DNA of 64,000 bases, from assembly GCF_029846115.1 (NCBI RefSeq), contig NZ_JARVZZ010000001.1, positions 4,712,001 to 4,776,000 on the forward strand, read 5' to 3'. The notes below the pieces were generated by a model, which searched no databases, was not told where the DNA came from, and saw only the letters and a list, made by a program, of their open reading frames with translations. The stretch is from Serratia marcescens. Lineage in GTDB: Bacteria > Pseudomonadota > Gammaproteobacteria > Enterobacterales > Enterobacteriaceae. This document shows, piece after piece, positions 9,457 through 19,409 of the stretch. Position 1 is the first letter of the stretch; each line of letters begins with the position of its first letter. Both the position numbers and the translations under genes were made by a program.

Positions 9457-10362
9457 ATGCCTCAACACTCACATGCCCCAGCCCTGCTTATCATCAACGG
9501 CAAAGGCGCCGGTAACGAAGAGCTGCGTCAGGCGGTCAAACGCCTGCGCGCAGAGCAAATCACGCTGCACGTGCGCGTGACCTGGGAGCACGGCGACGCC
9601 GCGCGCTATGTCGCGGAAGCTGCACAGCTCGGCGTCGGCACCGTCGTCGCCGGCGGCGGTGACGGCACCATCAACGAAGTGGCCGCCGCGTTGGTGCAGT
9701 TGCCGGCGCACGGCCGGCCGGCGCTCGGTATTCTGCCGCTCGGCACCGCCAACGACTTCGCCATGGCCTGCAACATTCCCCCTTCGCCGGAACAGGCGCT
9801 GCAGCTGGCGATCAAGGGCCGCTCGGTGCCTATCGATCTGGCGAAGGTCAACGGCGAACGCTACTTCATCAACATGGCCACCGGCGGCTTCGGCACCCGC
9901 ATCACCACCGAAACGCCGGAGAAGCTGAAGGCGGCACTGGGCGGCGTATCCTACTTCGTGCATGGCTTGCTGCGCATGGATACGCTGCAGGCCGACCGCT
10001 GTGAAATCCGCGGGCCGGACTTCCGCTGGGCGGGCGAGGCGCTGGTGATCGGTATCGGCAACGGCAAACAGGCCGGCGGCGGCCAGGAACTGTGTCCCAG
10101 CGCGCTGATCAACGACGGTCTGCTGCAGCTGCGCCTGCTGATCGCCGATGAACTGCTGCCGGCGCTGGTCGCCGCCCTGTTCAACGACGAAGAGAGCAAC
10201 AGCATCCTCAGCGCGGCGCTGCCGTGGCTCGAGATCGACGCGCCGCATGAGATGACCTTCAACCTCGACGGCGAGCCGCTCAAAGGCCGCCATTTCCGCA
10301 TCGAAGTGTTACCGCAGGCCATCGAATGCCGCCTGCCGCCTAACTGCGCCCTGCTGGGCTGA
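9457..10362 (+). CDS. yegS: Lipid kinase YegS
   Basis: A 301-residue diacylglycerol-kinase-fold protein. The nucleotide-binding motif [14 protein letters not shown] and the following [13 protein letters not shown] are characteristic of the DAGK catalytic family, and the C-terminal half has NLDGEPL. E. coli YegS phosphorylates phosphatidylglycerol in vitro. The frame opens at 9379, but the ATG at 9457 has a GGAGGAGA ribosome site and aligns with the E. coli start. The 289 bases between cyaR and this start are AT-rich and contain no other gene that I can support. Confidence 0.93.
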   Translation: MPQHSHAPALLIINGKGAGNEELRQAVKRLRAEQITLHVRVTWEHGDAARYVAEAAQLGVGTVVAGGGDGTINEVAAALVQLPAHGRPALGILPLGTANDFAMACNIPPSPEQALQLAIKGRSVPIDLAKVNGERYFINMATGGFGTRITTETPEKLKAALGGVSYFVHGLLRMDTLQADRCEIRGPDFRWAGEALVIGIGNGKQAGGGQELCPSALINDGLLQLRLLIADELLPALVAALFNDEESNSILSAALPWLEIDAPHEMTFNLDGEPLKGRHFRIEVLPQAIECRLPPNCALLG

Positions 10363-10368
10363 CCTTGT

Positions 10369-10395
10369 CGGGCGCAGCCGCTGCGCCCCGCTTTT
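10369..10395 (+). terminator. Rho-independent terminator of yegS
   Basis: An 8-bp stem GGGCGCAG / CTGCGCCC with a CCG loop, followed by CGCTTTT, just after the yegS stop. Confidence 0.75.
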
Positions 10396-10460
10396 CCCCC
10401 CTCCGCTTATCCGCTTCCACTCGCGATCAAATGTGATCCTCTCCGGCAAAATCATTAATT

Positions 10461-10472
10461 CATACTTGTATG
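10461..10472. promoter_or_regulatory. Candidate RspR operator upstream of rspA
   Basis: The perfect palindrome CATAC-TT-GTATG lies about 60 bases before rspA. Its right half plus flank (GTATGGTA) resembles GTATGGTG at 15734-15741 upstream of rspR. A motif shared between the two promoters of one locus, next to a GntR-type regulator, suggests a common operator. This is inference. Confidence 0.4.
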
Positions 10473-10531
10473 GTAGTTAGTTCATGACGTATTTTCGCGC
10501 TATCTCTCCGCAGCTACAGGATGTGAAGGTT

Positions 10532-11746
10532 ATGAAAATCGTCAACGCCGAGGTGTTCGTCACCTGCCCGGGGCGCAACTTTGTCACGCTGAAGATCACC
10601 ACCGATGACGGCATCGTCGGCCTCGGTGACGCCACGCTGAACGGGCGTGAACTGTCGGTGGCTTCTTACCTGAAAGATCACCTCTGCCCGCAGCTGATCG
10701 GCCGCGACGCGCAGCGGATCGAAGACCTCTGGCAATTCTTCTACAAAGGCGCTTACTGGCGGCGCGGCCCGGTGACCATGTCGGCCATTTCCGCCGTCGA
10801 CATGGCGCTGTGGGACATCAAGGCCAAGGCCGCCAACATGCCGCTGTATCAGCTGTTGGGCGGCGCGTCGCGCTCGGGAGTGATGGTGTATTGCCACACC
10901 ACCGGCCACTCGATCGACGAGGTGCTCGACGACTACGCCAAACATAAAGAGCAAGGCTTCAAGGCGATCCGCGTTCAATGCGGCGTACCGGGCATGAAAA
11001 CCACCTACGGCATGGCCAAGGGCAAAGGCCTGGCCTATGAGCCGGCCACCAAGGGCGACTGGCCGGAAGAGCAGCTGTGGTCGACGGAAAAATACCTCGA
11101 TTTCACCCCCAAATTGTTCGACGCGGTGCGCAACAGGTTCGGCTTCAACGAGCACCTGCTGCACGACATGCACCACCGCCTGACGCCGATCGAAGCGGCG
11201 CGCTTCGGCAAAAGCGCCGAACCGTATCGCCTGTTCTGGATGGAAGATCCGACGCCGGCGGAAAACCAGGCCTGTTTCCGCCTGATCCGCCAGCATACCG
11301 TCACGCCGATCGCCGTCGGCGAGGTGTTCAACAGCATCTGGGACTGCAAACAGCTGATTGAGGAGCAGCTGATCGACTATATCCGCACCACCCTGACGCA
11401 CGCGGGCGGCATTACCGGCATGCGGCGCATCGCCGACTTCGCCTCGCTGTATCAGGTGCGCACCGGCTCCCACGGCCCTTCCGATCTGTCGCCGATCTGC
11501 ATGGCAGCGGCGCTGCATTTCGATCTGTGGGTGCCGAACTTCGGCGTGCAGGAATACATGGGCTATTCCGAGCAGATGCTCGAGGTGTTCCCGCACAGCT
11601 GGACGTTCGACGACGGCTATATGCATCCGGGCGACAAGCCGGGCATCGGCATCGAGTTCGATGAGAAGCTGGCGGCCCGTTACCCGTATGAACCGGCCTA
11701 CCTGCCGGTCGCGCGTCTGGAGGATGGCACCTTATGGAACTGGTAA
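10532..11746 (+). CDS. rspA: RspA, D-mannonate dehydratase family (enolase superfamily)
   Basis: A 404-residue protein almost co-linear with E. coli RspA, beginning [20 protein letters not shown] and ending EDGTLWNW. It has the enolase-superfamily lid and barrel, with acidic metal ligands expected in the [17 protein letters not shown] and AVGEVFNS segments, and the histidine in [10 protein letters not shown]. RspA was named for starvation sensing; family members dehydrate D-mannonate, some of them slowly. The start at 10532 is chosen by family alignment with a GAAGGT ribosome site; an upstream ATG at 10484 would add 16 unsupported residues. It overlaps rspB and heads the operon. Confidence 0.93.
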   Translation: MKIVNAEVFVTCPGRNFVTLKITTDDGIVGLGDATLNGRELSVASYLKDHLCPQLIGRDAQRIEDLWQFFYKGAYWRRGPVTMSAISAVDMALWDIKAKAANMPLYQLLGGASRSGVMVYCHTTGHSIDEVLDDYAKHKEQGFKAIRVQCGVPGMKTTYGMAKGKGLAYEPATKGDWPEEQLWSTEKYLDFTPKLFDAVRNRFGFNEHLLHDMHHRLTPIEAARFGKSAEPYRLFWMEDPTPAENQACFRLIRQHTVTPIAVGEVFNSIWDCKQLIEEQLIDYIRTTLTHAGGITGMRRIADFASLYQVRTGSHGPSDLSPICMAAALHFDLWVPNFGVQEYMGYSEQMLEVFPHSWTFDDGYMHPGDKPGIGIEFDEKLAARYPYEPAYLPVARLEDGTLWNW

Positions 11747-12768
11747 ACACTATGCGCAGCGTCGTGATCGAACAGCCCGGGCGCCTGACGCTGCAGACGC
11801 GCGCGCTGCCGCAGCCGGCGGCCGGCGAAGTGCGGGTCAAGGTGAAATTCGCCGGCATCTGCGGCTCCGACGTCCATATCTATCACGGCCATAACCCGTT
11901 CGCCCGCTACCCACGGGTGATCGGCCACGAGTTCTTCGGCCTGATCGAGGCGCTGGGCGAAGGCGTCGATCCGGCGCGCCTCGGCGAACGCGTCTCGGTA
12001 GACCCGGTGGTGAGCTGCGGCCACTGCTATCCCTGTTCGGTCGGCCGCCCTAACGTCTGCACCTCGCTGCAGGTGATCGGCGTACACCGCGACGGCGGCT
12101 TCAGCGACTACGCCTGCGTGCCGGCGCGCAACGCCTATCCGGTTCCGCCCGCCATCAGCGATCGCCACGCCGCGATGATCGAACCCTTCACCATCGCCGC
12201 CAACATCACCGCCCATCTGCAACCGCGCCCCGACGACATCGCGCTGATCTACGGCGCCGGGCCGATGGGGCTCACGGTGATCCAGACGCTGAAAGGCGTG
12301 TACGGCGTCAAGCAGGTGTGGGTCGTCGATCGCATCGCCGAGCGGCTGGACATGGCGCGCGCCAACGGCGCCGACGAGACGTTCAACAACGCCGAAGCCG
12401 CATTGCCGCAGGCGCTGCAGCAGCGTGGCATTCAGCCGACGCTGATCGTCGATGCCGCCTGTCACCCCACCATTTTGCCGGAGGCGATCAATCTTGCCTC
12501 GCCGGCGGCGCGCATCGGCATCATGGGCTTTTCCGGCGACGCCTGCACCCTGACCCAGCAGAGTATCACCAGCAAGGAGCTGTCGATCTTCTCCTCGCGC
12601 CTGAACAGCGCGCGCTTCCCGCAGGTGATCGGCTGGATGGCGGACGGCAAGCTAGACCCGCAGCGGCTGCTCACCCACTGCGTGCCCGCCGACGACGTCG
12701 AACGGGCGATGCTGATGTTCGAGCGGGATCAGCGCACCTGCTGCAAGGTGCTGCTGCAGTTCGAGTAA
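11734..12768 (+). CDS. rspB: RspB, zinc-dependent medium-chain alcohol dehydrogenase
   Basis: A medium-chain dehydrogenase of up to 344 residues. It shows the catalytic-zinc motif GHEFFG with the upstream CGSD, the structural-zinc cysteines in [15 protein letters not shown], and the Rossmann dinucleotide motif YGAGPMGL. E. coli RspB is its clear counterpart; the substrate is probably a sugar acid related to the RspA reaction. The ATG at 11734 lies inside rspA and has GGAGG upstream. A second ATG at 11752 (MRSVVIEQ) aligns better with the E. coli N-terminus, so the start is uncertain by 6 residues. Confidence 0.9.
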   Translation: MELVNTMRSVVIEQPGRLTLQTRALPQPAAGEVRVKVKFAGICGSDVHIYHGHNPFARYPRVIGHEFFGLIEALGEGVDPARLGERVSVDPVVSCGHCYPCSVGRPNVCTSLQVIGVHRDGGFSDYACVPARNAYPVPPAISDRHAAMIEPFTIAANITAHLQPRPDDIALIYGAGPMGLTVIQTLKGVYGVKQVWVVDRIAERLDMARANGADETFNNAEAALPQALQQRGIQPTLIVDAACHPTILPEAINLASPAARIGIMGFSGDACTLTQQSITSKELSIFSSRLNSARFPQVIGWMADGKLDPQRLLTHCVPADDVERAMLMFERDQRTCCKVLLQFE

Positions 12769-12791
12769 CGCCAAGGCCGCATCGGGGCATT

Positions 12792-12809
12792 GGGCGGCAC
12801 CCGCCGCCC
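12792..12809 (+). other. Intercistronic hairpin rspB / rspT
   Basis: A perfect 7-bp stem GGGCGGC / GCCGCCC with an ACCC loop and no T tract lies between rspB and rspT. It is more likely an mRNA-processing or stability element within the operon than a terminator. Confidence 0.5.
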
Positions 12810-12859
12810 GTGCAAACAACGAAGCATCACGATTAAAACGACACCCAGTGGAGTGCTTT

Positions 12860-14104
12860 ATGTTTAAAAACCTGCGTTGGACCATCGTGTTCCTGCTGTT
12901 CATGGTCTACATGATCAACTACCTCGATCGCGTAGCGCTGTCGATCACCGTGCCGATGATCGAACAGGATCTGATGCTGAACGCCGAACAGTTCGGCCTG
13001 ATCTTCGGCAGCTTCTTTTTCGGCTACGCCATCTTCAACTTCATCGGCGGGCTGGCGGTCGATCGTTTCGGCCCGACGCTGGTGCTGGGCGTAGCGGTCG
13101 GTCTGTGGTCCATTTTCTGCGGCATGACGGCGATCGCCACCGGTTTTTACTCGATGCTGATCCTGCGCGTCCTGTTCGGCATGGCCGAAGGGCCGATCTG
13201 CGCCTCGGCCAACAAGATGATCAACGGCTGGTTCCCGAAGAAGCAGGCGGCGACCGCCATGGGCCTGCTCAGCGCCGGTTCGCCGTTGGGCGGCGCGGTG
13301 GCCGGGCCGATCGTCGGCTATCTGGCGCTGGCGTTCGGCTGGCGGCCGGCGTTTATGATCATCTGCGCCATCGGCATCGTCTGGATGCTGGTGTGGTTCT
13401 TCGTGGTGGCGGATAACCCGGCGAAGAGCCAGCGCGTCAGCGCCGAAGAACGGGCGCTGATCGCGCGGTTGAAACAGGAAAACCTCGGCGAGGAAAGCGC
13501 GCTGAGCGACGCCGCCCACGGGCTGGGTTACTACCTGAAGCAGCCGATCATTCTGGTCACCGCCTTCGCTTTCTTCTGCTACAACTACATTCTGTTCTTC
13601 TTCCTGAGCTGGTTCCCCTCGTATCTGGTGCAGGCGCACAACCTGAACATCAAGGAGATGAGCCTGACCACAATGATCCCGTGGATCGTCGGCTTCGTCG
13701 GGCTGGCGCTCGGCGGCTATATTTCCGACAAAATCTTCAACATCACCGGAAAATTGCTGCTGTCGCGCAAGATCGTGCTGGTCACCAGCCTGCTGGCGGC
13801 GGCGGTGTGCGTAGCGTTAGCAGGCACTGTCAGCAGCGTGGTGCCGGCGGTGATGCTGATGTCAGTGTCGATCTTCTTCCTCTACATTACCGGCGCCCTC
13901 TACTGGGCGATCATCCAGGACGTGGTGCATAAATCCCGGGTCGGCGGCGCCAGCGGGTTCATTCATTTGATCGGCAGCGTCTCCGGCATCATCGGGCCGA
14001 TCGTCACCGGCTACATCGTGCAGAACACCGGCAAATTCGACAGCGCCTTTATGCTGGCGGGCGGCGTCGCCGCGCTGGGTGCGCTACGTCGGCGGCCGCG
14101 ATGA
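12860..14104 (+). CDS. rspT: RspT-like MFS sugar-acid transporter, C-terminus altered by a deletion
   Basis: A 414-residue major facilitator of the anion:cation symporter (galactonate/hexuronate) type. It has YMINYLDRVALSITVPMI in helix 1 and FGMAEGPICASANKMINGWF in the motif region of helix 4. E. coli places the homologous ydfJ (rspT) in the same cluster. The start at 12860 is preceded by GGAG with good spacing; the frame is open from a GTG at 12848. Reading is normal to about codon 407 (GGVAALG). The frame then runs into sequence belonging to the C-terminal part of a different gene and ends in RRRPR. The last few native residues are therefore replaced; all the helices appear intact, so it may still work. 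Confidence 0.85.
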   Translation: MFKNLRWTIVFLLFMVYMINYLDRVALSITVPMIEQDLMLNAEQFGLIFGSFFFGYAIFNFIGGLAVDRFGPTLVLGVAVGLWSIFCGMTAIATGFYSMLILRVLFGMAEGPICASANKMINGWFPKKQAATAMGLLSAGSPLGGAVAGPIVGYLALAFGWRPAFMIICAIGIVWMLVWFFVVADNPAKSQRVSAEERALIARLKQENLGEESALSDAAHGLGYYLKQPIILVTAFAFFCYNYILFFFLSWFPSYLVQAHNLNIKEMSLTTMIPWIVGFVGLALGGYISDKIFNITGKLLLSRKIVLVTSLLAAAVCVALAGTVSSVVPAVMLMSVSIFFLYITGALYWAIIQDVVHKSRVGGASGFIHLIGSVSGIIGPIVTGYIVQNTGKFDSAFMLAGGVAALGALRRRPR

Positions 14105-14366
14105 GCAAGGCGCGCCGATCGACATCAGCGATCCACTGCGCGACCCCATCGCCGCGTTGGTCGCCGGCAGCGAGGAAGGCCGGCCCCGCGTTCTGGCGCT
14201 GCTGCAGCTCGACAGCGTCTTCGGCCAGGATCTGCCCGACTCGCCTGACTTCGTCCGCGCCGTCAGCCACGCTTATCATCAACTGCTGAGCCTGGGGGCC
14301 AAAGCCGCCGTCGCCGCTCTGCCGCTTACCGACCGGGAGGTTTCCGATGACCGTCACCACGCATAA
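14073..14366 (+). pseudogene. C-terminal remnant of RspD-like mannitol/fructuronate dehydrogenase
   Basis: In the frame +1 relative to rspT, about 97 codons read WVRYVGGRDEQGAPIDISDP and continue with LALLQLDSVFGQDLPDSPDFV and an end near GAKAAVAAL. This matches the C-terminal end of UxuB/YdfI-type long-chain mannitol dehydrogenases, which are about 480-490 residues. About 390 N-terminal residues, including the NAD-binding domain, are absent. E. coli carries ydfI (rspD) next to ydfJ in the rsp cluster, so the simplest history is a deletion joining the end of rspT to the end of rspD. A GTG at 14079 could initiate a short product, but it would lack catalytic parts. Confidence 0.82.
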
Positions 14367-15678
14367 CGCCGTCAATACCGGCAATCAACCGCTGCTGCGG
14401 CGCGTCGCCAGCGCTTCGGCCATCGGCACCGCCGCCGAATACTATGATTTCTTCGCCTACGGCACCGCCGCGGTGCTGTTCTTCGGCCAGCTGTTTTTCC
14501 CCAGCGCCGATCCGCTGATCAGCACGCTGGCGGCCTTCGCCACCTACGCGGTCGGTTTCCTGGCGCGTCCGCTGGGCGGCATCGTGTTCGGCCACATCGG
14601 CGACAAGGTCGGCCGCAAAAAGGCGCTGGTGATCACCATCCTGATCGTCGGCCTCGGCACCTTCTGCATCGGCCTGCTGCCCACCTATGAGCAGATCGGC
14701 ATCTGGGCGCCGCTCGCGCTGATCTTTATCCGCGTGCTGCAGGGTTTTGGCGTCGGCGGCGAGCAGGCCGGCGCGGTGCTGATGACCGCCGAATACGCGC
14801 CGCCGCCACGGCGCGGCTTCTACGCCAGCTGGGTACAGATCGGCGCGCCCGCCGGTTTCCTGCTGCCATCGGGGTTGTTCGCGCTGCTGACCGCCGTGCT
14901 GTCGCCGGCGCAAATGCTGGACTGGGGCTGGCGCATTCCGTTCCTGCTCAGCCTGCTGCTGGTGATCGTCGGGCTGTTTATTCGCCTGAAGATCGACGAG
15001 TCGCCGGTGTTTACCCAAATCCGCGCCACCAAGGCGGTGGAGAGCCGGCCGGTGGTGGAAGTGGCCCGCCGCTACCCCGGCCTTATCGGCAAAGGGGTGT
15101 GCGCCAAGCTGATTGAAGCCTGCGCCTTCGCCATGTTCACGGTGATCGTGCTGGCCTACGGCAAAGCCAACCACCTCAACGAGACCATTCTTCTGGAGGC
15201 GATGATCGTGGCGGTGCTGCTGGAGATTTTCGCCATTCCGCTGATGGGCCGCCTCTCCGATCGGCTGGGGCGCAAACCGGTATACATCGCCGGCGCGCTG
15301 CTGCAGGTGGTGTGCATCGTGCCGTTCTTTATGGCGATCAACCTCGATAATTTCTGGGTGACGCAGATCGCCATGATCGTGGTGCTGACCTTCGGCCACA
15401 GCATGTGCTATGCGCCGCAGGCCTCCTACTTCCCGGAGCTGTTCCCCACCCGTGTGCGCTGCAGCGGCATCGCGCTGATCTGGCAGATCGGCTCGCTGAT
15501 CGGCAGCGGCATTCTCGGGCTGTTGGCGGTGAAGATCCTGCAGGTGACCGGCGGCCACTACTACGGGCTGGCGGGTTACATGATGGTGCTGGGCGTGGTG
15601 TCGGCCATCGGCCTGAGCCTGATGCCGGAAACCGCGCCTGGGCGGCGCAAGCAGGAATATCAGGATTGGCATCACTGA
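14347..15678 (+). CDS. Metabolite:H+ symporter (MHS) family MFS transporter
   Basis: A 443-residue, 12-helix transporter of the ProP/ShiA-like MHS family. It shows ASASAIGTAAEYYDFFAYGT in helix 1, PLGGIVFGHIGDKVGRKKAL (motif A) and the second-half GRLSDRLGRKP repeat. MHS members carry shikimate, citrate, alpha-ketoglutarate or osmolytes. The substrate here is not identifiable; the position between rspT/rspD' and rspR suggests a sugar acid. It starts 20 bases before the end of the rspD remnant with a GGGAGG ribosome site, so it was probably coupled to the intact dehydrogenase gene before the deletion. Confidence 0.85.
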   Translation: MTVTTHNAVNTGNQPLLRRVASASAIGTAAEYYDFFAYGTAAVLFFGQLFFPSADPLISTLAAFATYAVGFLARPLGGIVFGHIGDKVGRKKALVITILIVGLGTFCIGLLPTYEQIGIWAPLALIFIRVLQGFGVGGEQAGAVLMTAEYAPPPRRGFYASWVQIGAPAGFLLPSGLFALLTAVLSPAQMLDWGWRIPFLLSLLLVIVGLFIRLKIDESPVFTQIRATKAVESRPVVEVARRYPGLIGKGVCAKLIEACAFAMFTVIVLAYGKANHLNETILLEAMIVAVLLEIFAIPLMGRLSDRLGRKPVYIAGALLQVVCIVPFFMAINLDNFWVTQIAMIVVLTFGHSMCYAPQASYFPELFPTRVRCSGIALIWQIGSLIGSGILGLLAVKILQVTGGHYYGLAGYMMVLGVVSAIGLSLMPETAPGRRKQEYQDWHH

Positions 15679-15776
15679 GTTACCCTACCCGGCGGGTGGA
15701 TTTATCCCCCCGCCCTCAACCAATAATCTGCTAGTATGGTGGCATTCGAATTCCAGCCAGATGCCTGATTGTCGCC

Positions 15777-16463
15777 ATGTCTGAAACGTACAGTCTCACC
15801 AACAACGTCCCGGTCAACCAGCAGATCTATCGCTTCCTGCGCAAGGATATCGTCGACTGCACCATCCCCCCCGGCACCCTGTTGTCCGAGAAAGAGATTT
15901 CCACGCGCTTTTGCGTTTCGCGCCAGCCGGTGCGCGAAGCCTTTATCAAGCTGGCGGAGGCCGGCCTGGTGCAGATCCTGCCGCAGCGCGGCACCTTCGT
16001 GATGAAAATCTCCGCCAAGCGCGTGGCCGACGGGCGCTTTATCCGCCAGGCGGTGGAATGCGCCATCGTGCGCCGCGCGGCGGAGCGCACCACCCCGGCG
16101 CAGCTGATGACGCTGGAGCATAACCTGCACCGCCAGGCGCTGGCGGCGCAGAACGGACAGACACGCGAATTTCTGGCGCTGGACGACGAATTCCACCAGC
16201 TGCTGACCCAGTTCGCCGACTGCCCGCTGGCGTGGGAGACCATCGAAACCATCAAGGCCACCATGGATCGGGTGCGTTTCCTCAGCCTGAGCGAAGTCTC
16301 GCCGCCGGAGAGCCTGATCAAGCAGCACTACCGCATCTACAAGGCGCTGAAAGCGCGCGATGCCGAGGCGGCGGAGCGCGCCATCCACGATCACCTGCAG
16401 GAGATGATCTACTCCATCACCCCGATCGCCCTGCAAAACACCGAGTGGTTCGAGATCGAATAA
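15777..16463 (+). CDS. rspR: GntR-family (FadR/FCD) regulator RspR
   Basis: A 228-residue protein. The N-terminal winged helix contains PVNQQIYRFLRKDIVDC and FCVSRQPVREAFIKLAEAGL, and the all-helical FCD effector domain (about residues 80-220) has metal-binding-type histidines in LDDEFHQLL and IHDHLQEM. It is strongly similar to E. coli RspR (YdfH), a repressor of rspAB. It lies at the end of the rsp locus, 98 bases after the MHS gene. The GTATGGTG motif in its promoter, resembling the rspA operator candidate, suggests autoregulation. Confidence 0.92.
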   Translation: MSETYSLTNNVPVNQQIYRFLRKDIVDCTIPPGTLLSEKEISTRFCVSRQPVREAFIKLAEAGLVQILPQRGTFVMKISAKRVADGRFIRQAVECAIVRRAAERTTPAQLMTLEHNLHRQALAAQNGQTREFLALDDEFHQLLTQFADCPLAWETIETIKATMDRVRFLSLSEVSPPESLIKQHYRIYKALKARDAEAAERAIHDHLQEMIYSITPIALQNTEWFEIE

Positions 16464-16669
16464 TCAATCGTTTAGCACGCCGGGGGCGATCGTCCCCGCG
16501 TATTTGGCCTCGCCAATGGCATTTCCTCTCAATCGCATCTATTGTTTGTCCTTGCCGGATCCAGTTCGGTAGTATCGCTTTACAGCTTCAATCACCGCTT
16601 TTTTACTGCGCCGGTGGTCAAAAACCCTTGCATTGCCGGTGTATGAAGAAGCTTAATCGGGAGTGAATC

Positions 16670-17719
16670 ATGACTGATATTGTGCAGTTGCTAGGAAAGG
16701 AAGCGGAAGATCTGCTGCAACACCGCTGTACCACTATCCCCGCCGAGAATCTCTACCTGCCGGGCGACGACTTCGTCGACCGCGTAATGATCGATAACAA
16801 CCGCCCCAACAGCGTACTGCGCTCGATGCAAACCCTGTTCAACCACGGCCGCCTGGCCGGCACCGGCTACCTGTCGATCCTGCCGGTCGATCAGGGCATC
16901 GAGCACTCCGCCGCCGCCTCGTTTGCCGCCAACCCGCTGTATTTCGATCCGAAGAACATCGTCGAGTTGGCGATTGAAGCCGGCTGTAACTGCGTCGCCT
17001 CCACCTACGGCGTGCTGGCGTCGGTATCGCGCCGCTACGCGCATAAAATTCCGTTCCTGGTCAAACTCAACCACAACGAAACGCTGAGCTACCCGACCCA
17101 GTACGACCAGACCCTGTATGCCAGCGTCGAGCAGGCGTTCAACATGGGTGCGGTAGCGGTCGGCGCCACCATTTACTTCGGCTCCGAGCAGTCACGCCGC
17201 CAGATCGAAGAGATCTCGATCGCCTTCGAGCGCGCGCATGAGTTGGGCATGGTCACCGTGTTGTGGGCCTATCTGCGCAACCCGGCATTCAACAAGGACG
17301 GCGTGGACTACCACTCCAGCGCCGATCTGACCGGCCAGGCCAACCACATCGCCGCCACCATCGGCGCCGACATCGTCAAACAGAAAATGGCGGAAAACAA
17401 CGGCGGCTACCGCGCGGTGAAATTCGGCTATACCGACGATCGCGTCTACACCAAGCTGACCACCGATCACCCGATCGATCTGGTGCGCTACCAGTTGGCC
17501 AACTGCTATATGGGCCGCGCCGGGCTGATCAACTCCGGCGGCGCCGCCGGTGAGAACGATCTGCAGGAATCGGTGCGCACCGCGGTGATCAACAAGCGCG
17601 CCGGCGGCATGGGTCTGATCCTGGGGCGCAAGGCGTTCAAGAAATCGATGAAAGACGGCGTGGCGCTGATCAACGCCGTGCAAGACGCCTACCTGGACAA
17701 GAAGGTCACCATCGCCTGA
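16670..17719 (+). CDS. fbaB: Class I fructose-bisphosphate aldolase FbaB
   Basis: A 349-residue DhnA-type aldolase, nearly identical in layout to the 350-residue E. coli FbaB. It has [11 protein letters not shown] near the substrate site and the Schiff-base region [13 protein letters not shown]. It cleaves fructose 1,6-bisphosphate to glyceraldehyde 3-phosphate and dihydroxyacetone phosphate without metal, mainly during growth on gluconeogenic carbon sources. It is monocistronic with its own terminator. A ribosome site GGGAG precedes the ATG. The 206 bases upstream hold a GC-rich hairpin near 16481-16497 that may end rspR. Confidence 0.95.
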   Translation: MTDIVQLLGKEAEDLLQHRCTTIPAENLYLPGDDFVDRVMIDNNRPNSVLRSMQTLFNHGRLAGTGYLSILPVDQGIEHSAAASFAANPLYFDPKNIVELAIEAGCNCVASTYGVLASVSRRYAHKIPFLVKLNHNETLSYPTQYDQTLYASVEQAFNMGAVAVGATIYFGSEQSRRQIEEISIAFERAHELGMVTVLWAYLRNPAFNKDGVDYHSSADLTGQANHIAATIGADIVKQKMAENNGGYRAVKFGYTDDRVYTKLTTDHPIDLVRYQLANCYMGRAGLINSGGAAGENDLQESVRTAVINKRAGGMGLILGRKAFKKSMKDGVALINAVQDAYLDKKVTIA

Positions 17720-17740
17720 TGTGACGGACCACCTGTCCCA

Positions 17741-17765
17741 AAGCCCGGCTCGCCGGGCTTTTTTG
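17741..17765 (+). terminator. Rho-independent terminator of fbaB
   Basis: A stem AAGCCCGGC / GCCGGGCTT followed by a run of six T, 21 bases after fbaB. It is nearly duplicated at 18629-18654. Confidence 0.9.
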
Positions 17766-18056
17766 TGCATCAAGGGAGGTCTTGACAAGGAAATAATGCA
17801 ACCGAATGTATTTTATAAGCAAAAATAAGAATTAGTTTTTATTTAATATCCCTGGGCTTTTTTTATTCCAAATATGCGAAAGAGAACGACATAAATCATT
17901 AAAGATTGAAAGTTAGCCTTATCAAATTTCAAATTTCCCACCTTTTCCGAAAACACAAAAGGTTAGCGCATTAATAATTATTATAGTCTATTGTTATTTA
18001 TGGACTTTTGACTAAGTTTTACGCTAATTAATCCACGTTTTTATGGTGGTGCTGTC

Positions 18057-18584
18057 ATGAAAGTCAATATTCTCATCATCTCCCTGCTCATCCTTTCGCT
18101 ATCGTCTTGCGCGCTCTTTAAATCTCCGGCCTCTAAGCATGAGTTGAAACCTGGAGAAACGTATTGGTTTGACTATGACTCAACAAGAAGCAGCGCCATT
18201 TATATTCCCGCAGACTCAAATATCAAGTACTGCGTGGCTCCACCGCCTGATGTCGCGCAGTCCGTTATTGCCGCGCTGAAAGCTGAAATGAGCACGGAAC
18301 AAATTCAAAAAGTCAGTGGAGATGCAGGGTTCAGCACCGCCGTAGTCGATCTGGCTCGGCGCACCACCACGGTAAACTTTATCCGCGATACGTTGTATCG
18401 CGTCTGCGAAGCCAGACTACAAGGCCCGCTCACCGCTGCGGAAAAAGAAATTTTCCTGGCCGCGATAGCCGCCGCCAAAGATATGGCAATCGCTGAAAAA
18501 GACAAACAAAAGCAAGAACTGGCCCAAACGGCCGAAAGAAACGGTGCTTCCGTACAGACAATACAAAAGATTCTCGAGCAGTAA
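18057..18584 (+). CDS. Hypothetical lipoprotein with AT-rich promoter region
   Basis: A 175-residue protein I do not recognise. It starts with a lipoprotein signal: a hydrophobic stretch then LSLSSC, with Cys18 the predicted lipidation site. A middle region with two cysteines (YCVAP at about 61 and VCEA near 120) follows, and then a charged, probably helical coiled C-terminal tail from about 130 (AAKDMAIAEKDKQKQELAQ). The 290 bases before it are markedly AT-rich, unlike the neighbours, and contain no other gene. It lies between two near-identical terminators, which suggests insertion beside fbaB. The location is probably the periplasmic face of a membrane. Confidence 0.75.
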   Translation: MKVNILIISLLILSLSSCALFKSPASKHELKPGETYWFDYDSTRSSAIYIPADSNIKYCVAPPPDVAQSVIAALKAEMSTEQIQKVSGDAGFSTAVVDLARRTTTVNFIRDTLYRVCEARLQGPLTAAEKEIFLAAIAAAKDMAIAEKDKQKQELAQTAERNGASVQTIQKILEQ

Positions 18585-18628
18585 CAGAAACAAACTAACA
18601 ACGGCGATTTCCGTCAATCACCCTACCC

Positions 18629-18654
18629 AAAGCCCGGTTCGCCGGGCTTTTTTA
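18629..18654 (+). terminator. Rho-independent terminator of the lipoprotein gene
   Basis: A stem AAGCCCGG / CCGGGCTT with a TTCG loop and a T tract. About 32 of 37 positions around it equal the fbaB terminator at 17741-17765. Confidence 0.9.
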
Positions 18655-18708
18655 TGCCCGCCCCCCTAAAACCCGACGCCGACAACCTTCTCTTTCTTTC
18701 ACTTTAAA

Positions 18709-19394
<686 letters not shown>

Positions 19395-19409
19395 TTCGTG
19401 GAGTGCAGC

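Noticed and set aside
10425-10438. GATCA-AATG-TGATC palindrome upstream of rspA
   Set aside because: It has no partner elsewhere in the locus and does not match a known operator well enough; it may be chance.
14326-15675. A 449-codon minus-strand frame
   Set aside because: It is antisense to the MHS transporter, with His/Gln/Arg-rich shadow composition and no recognisable domain.
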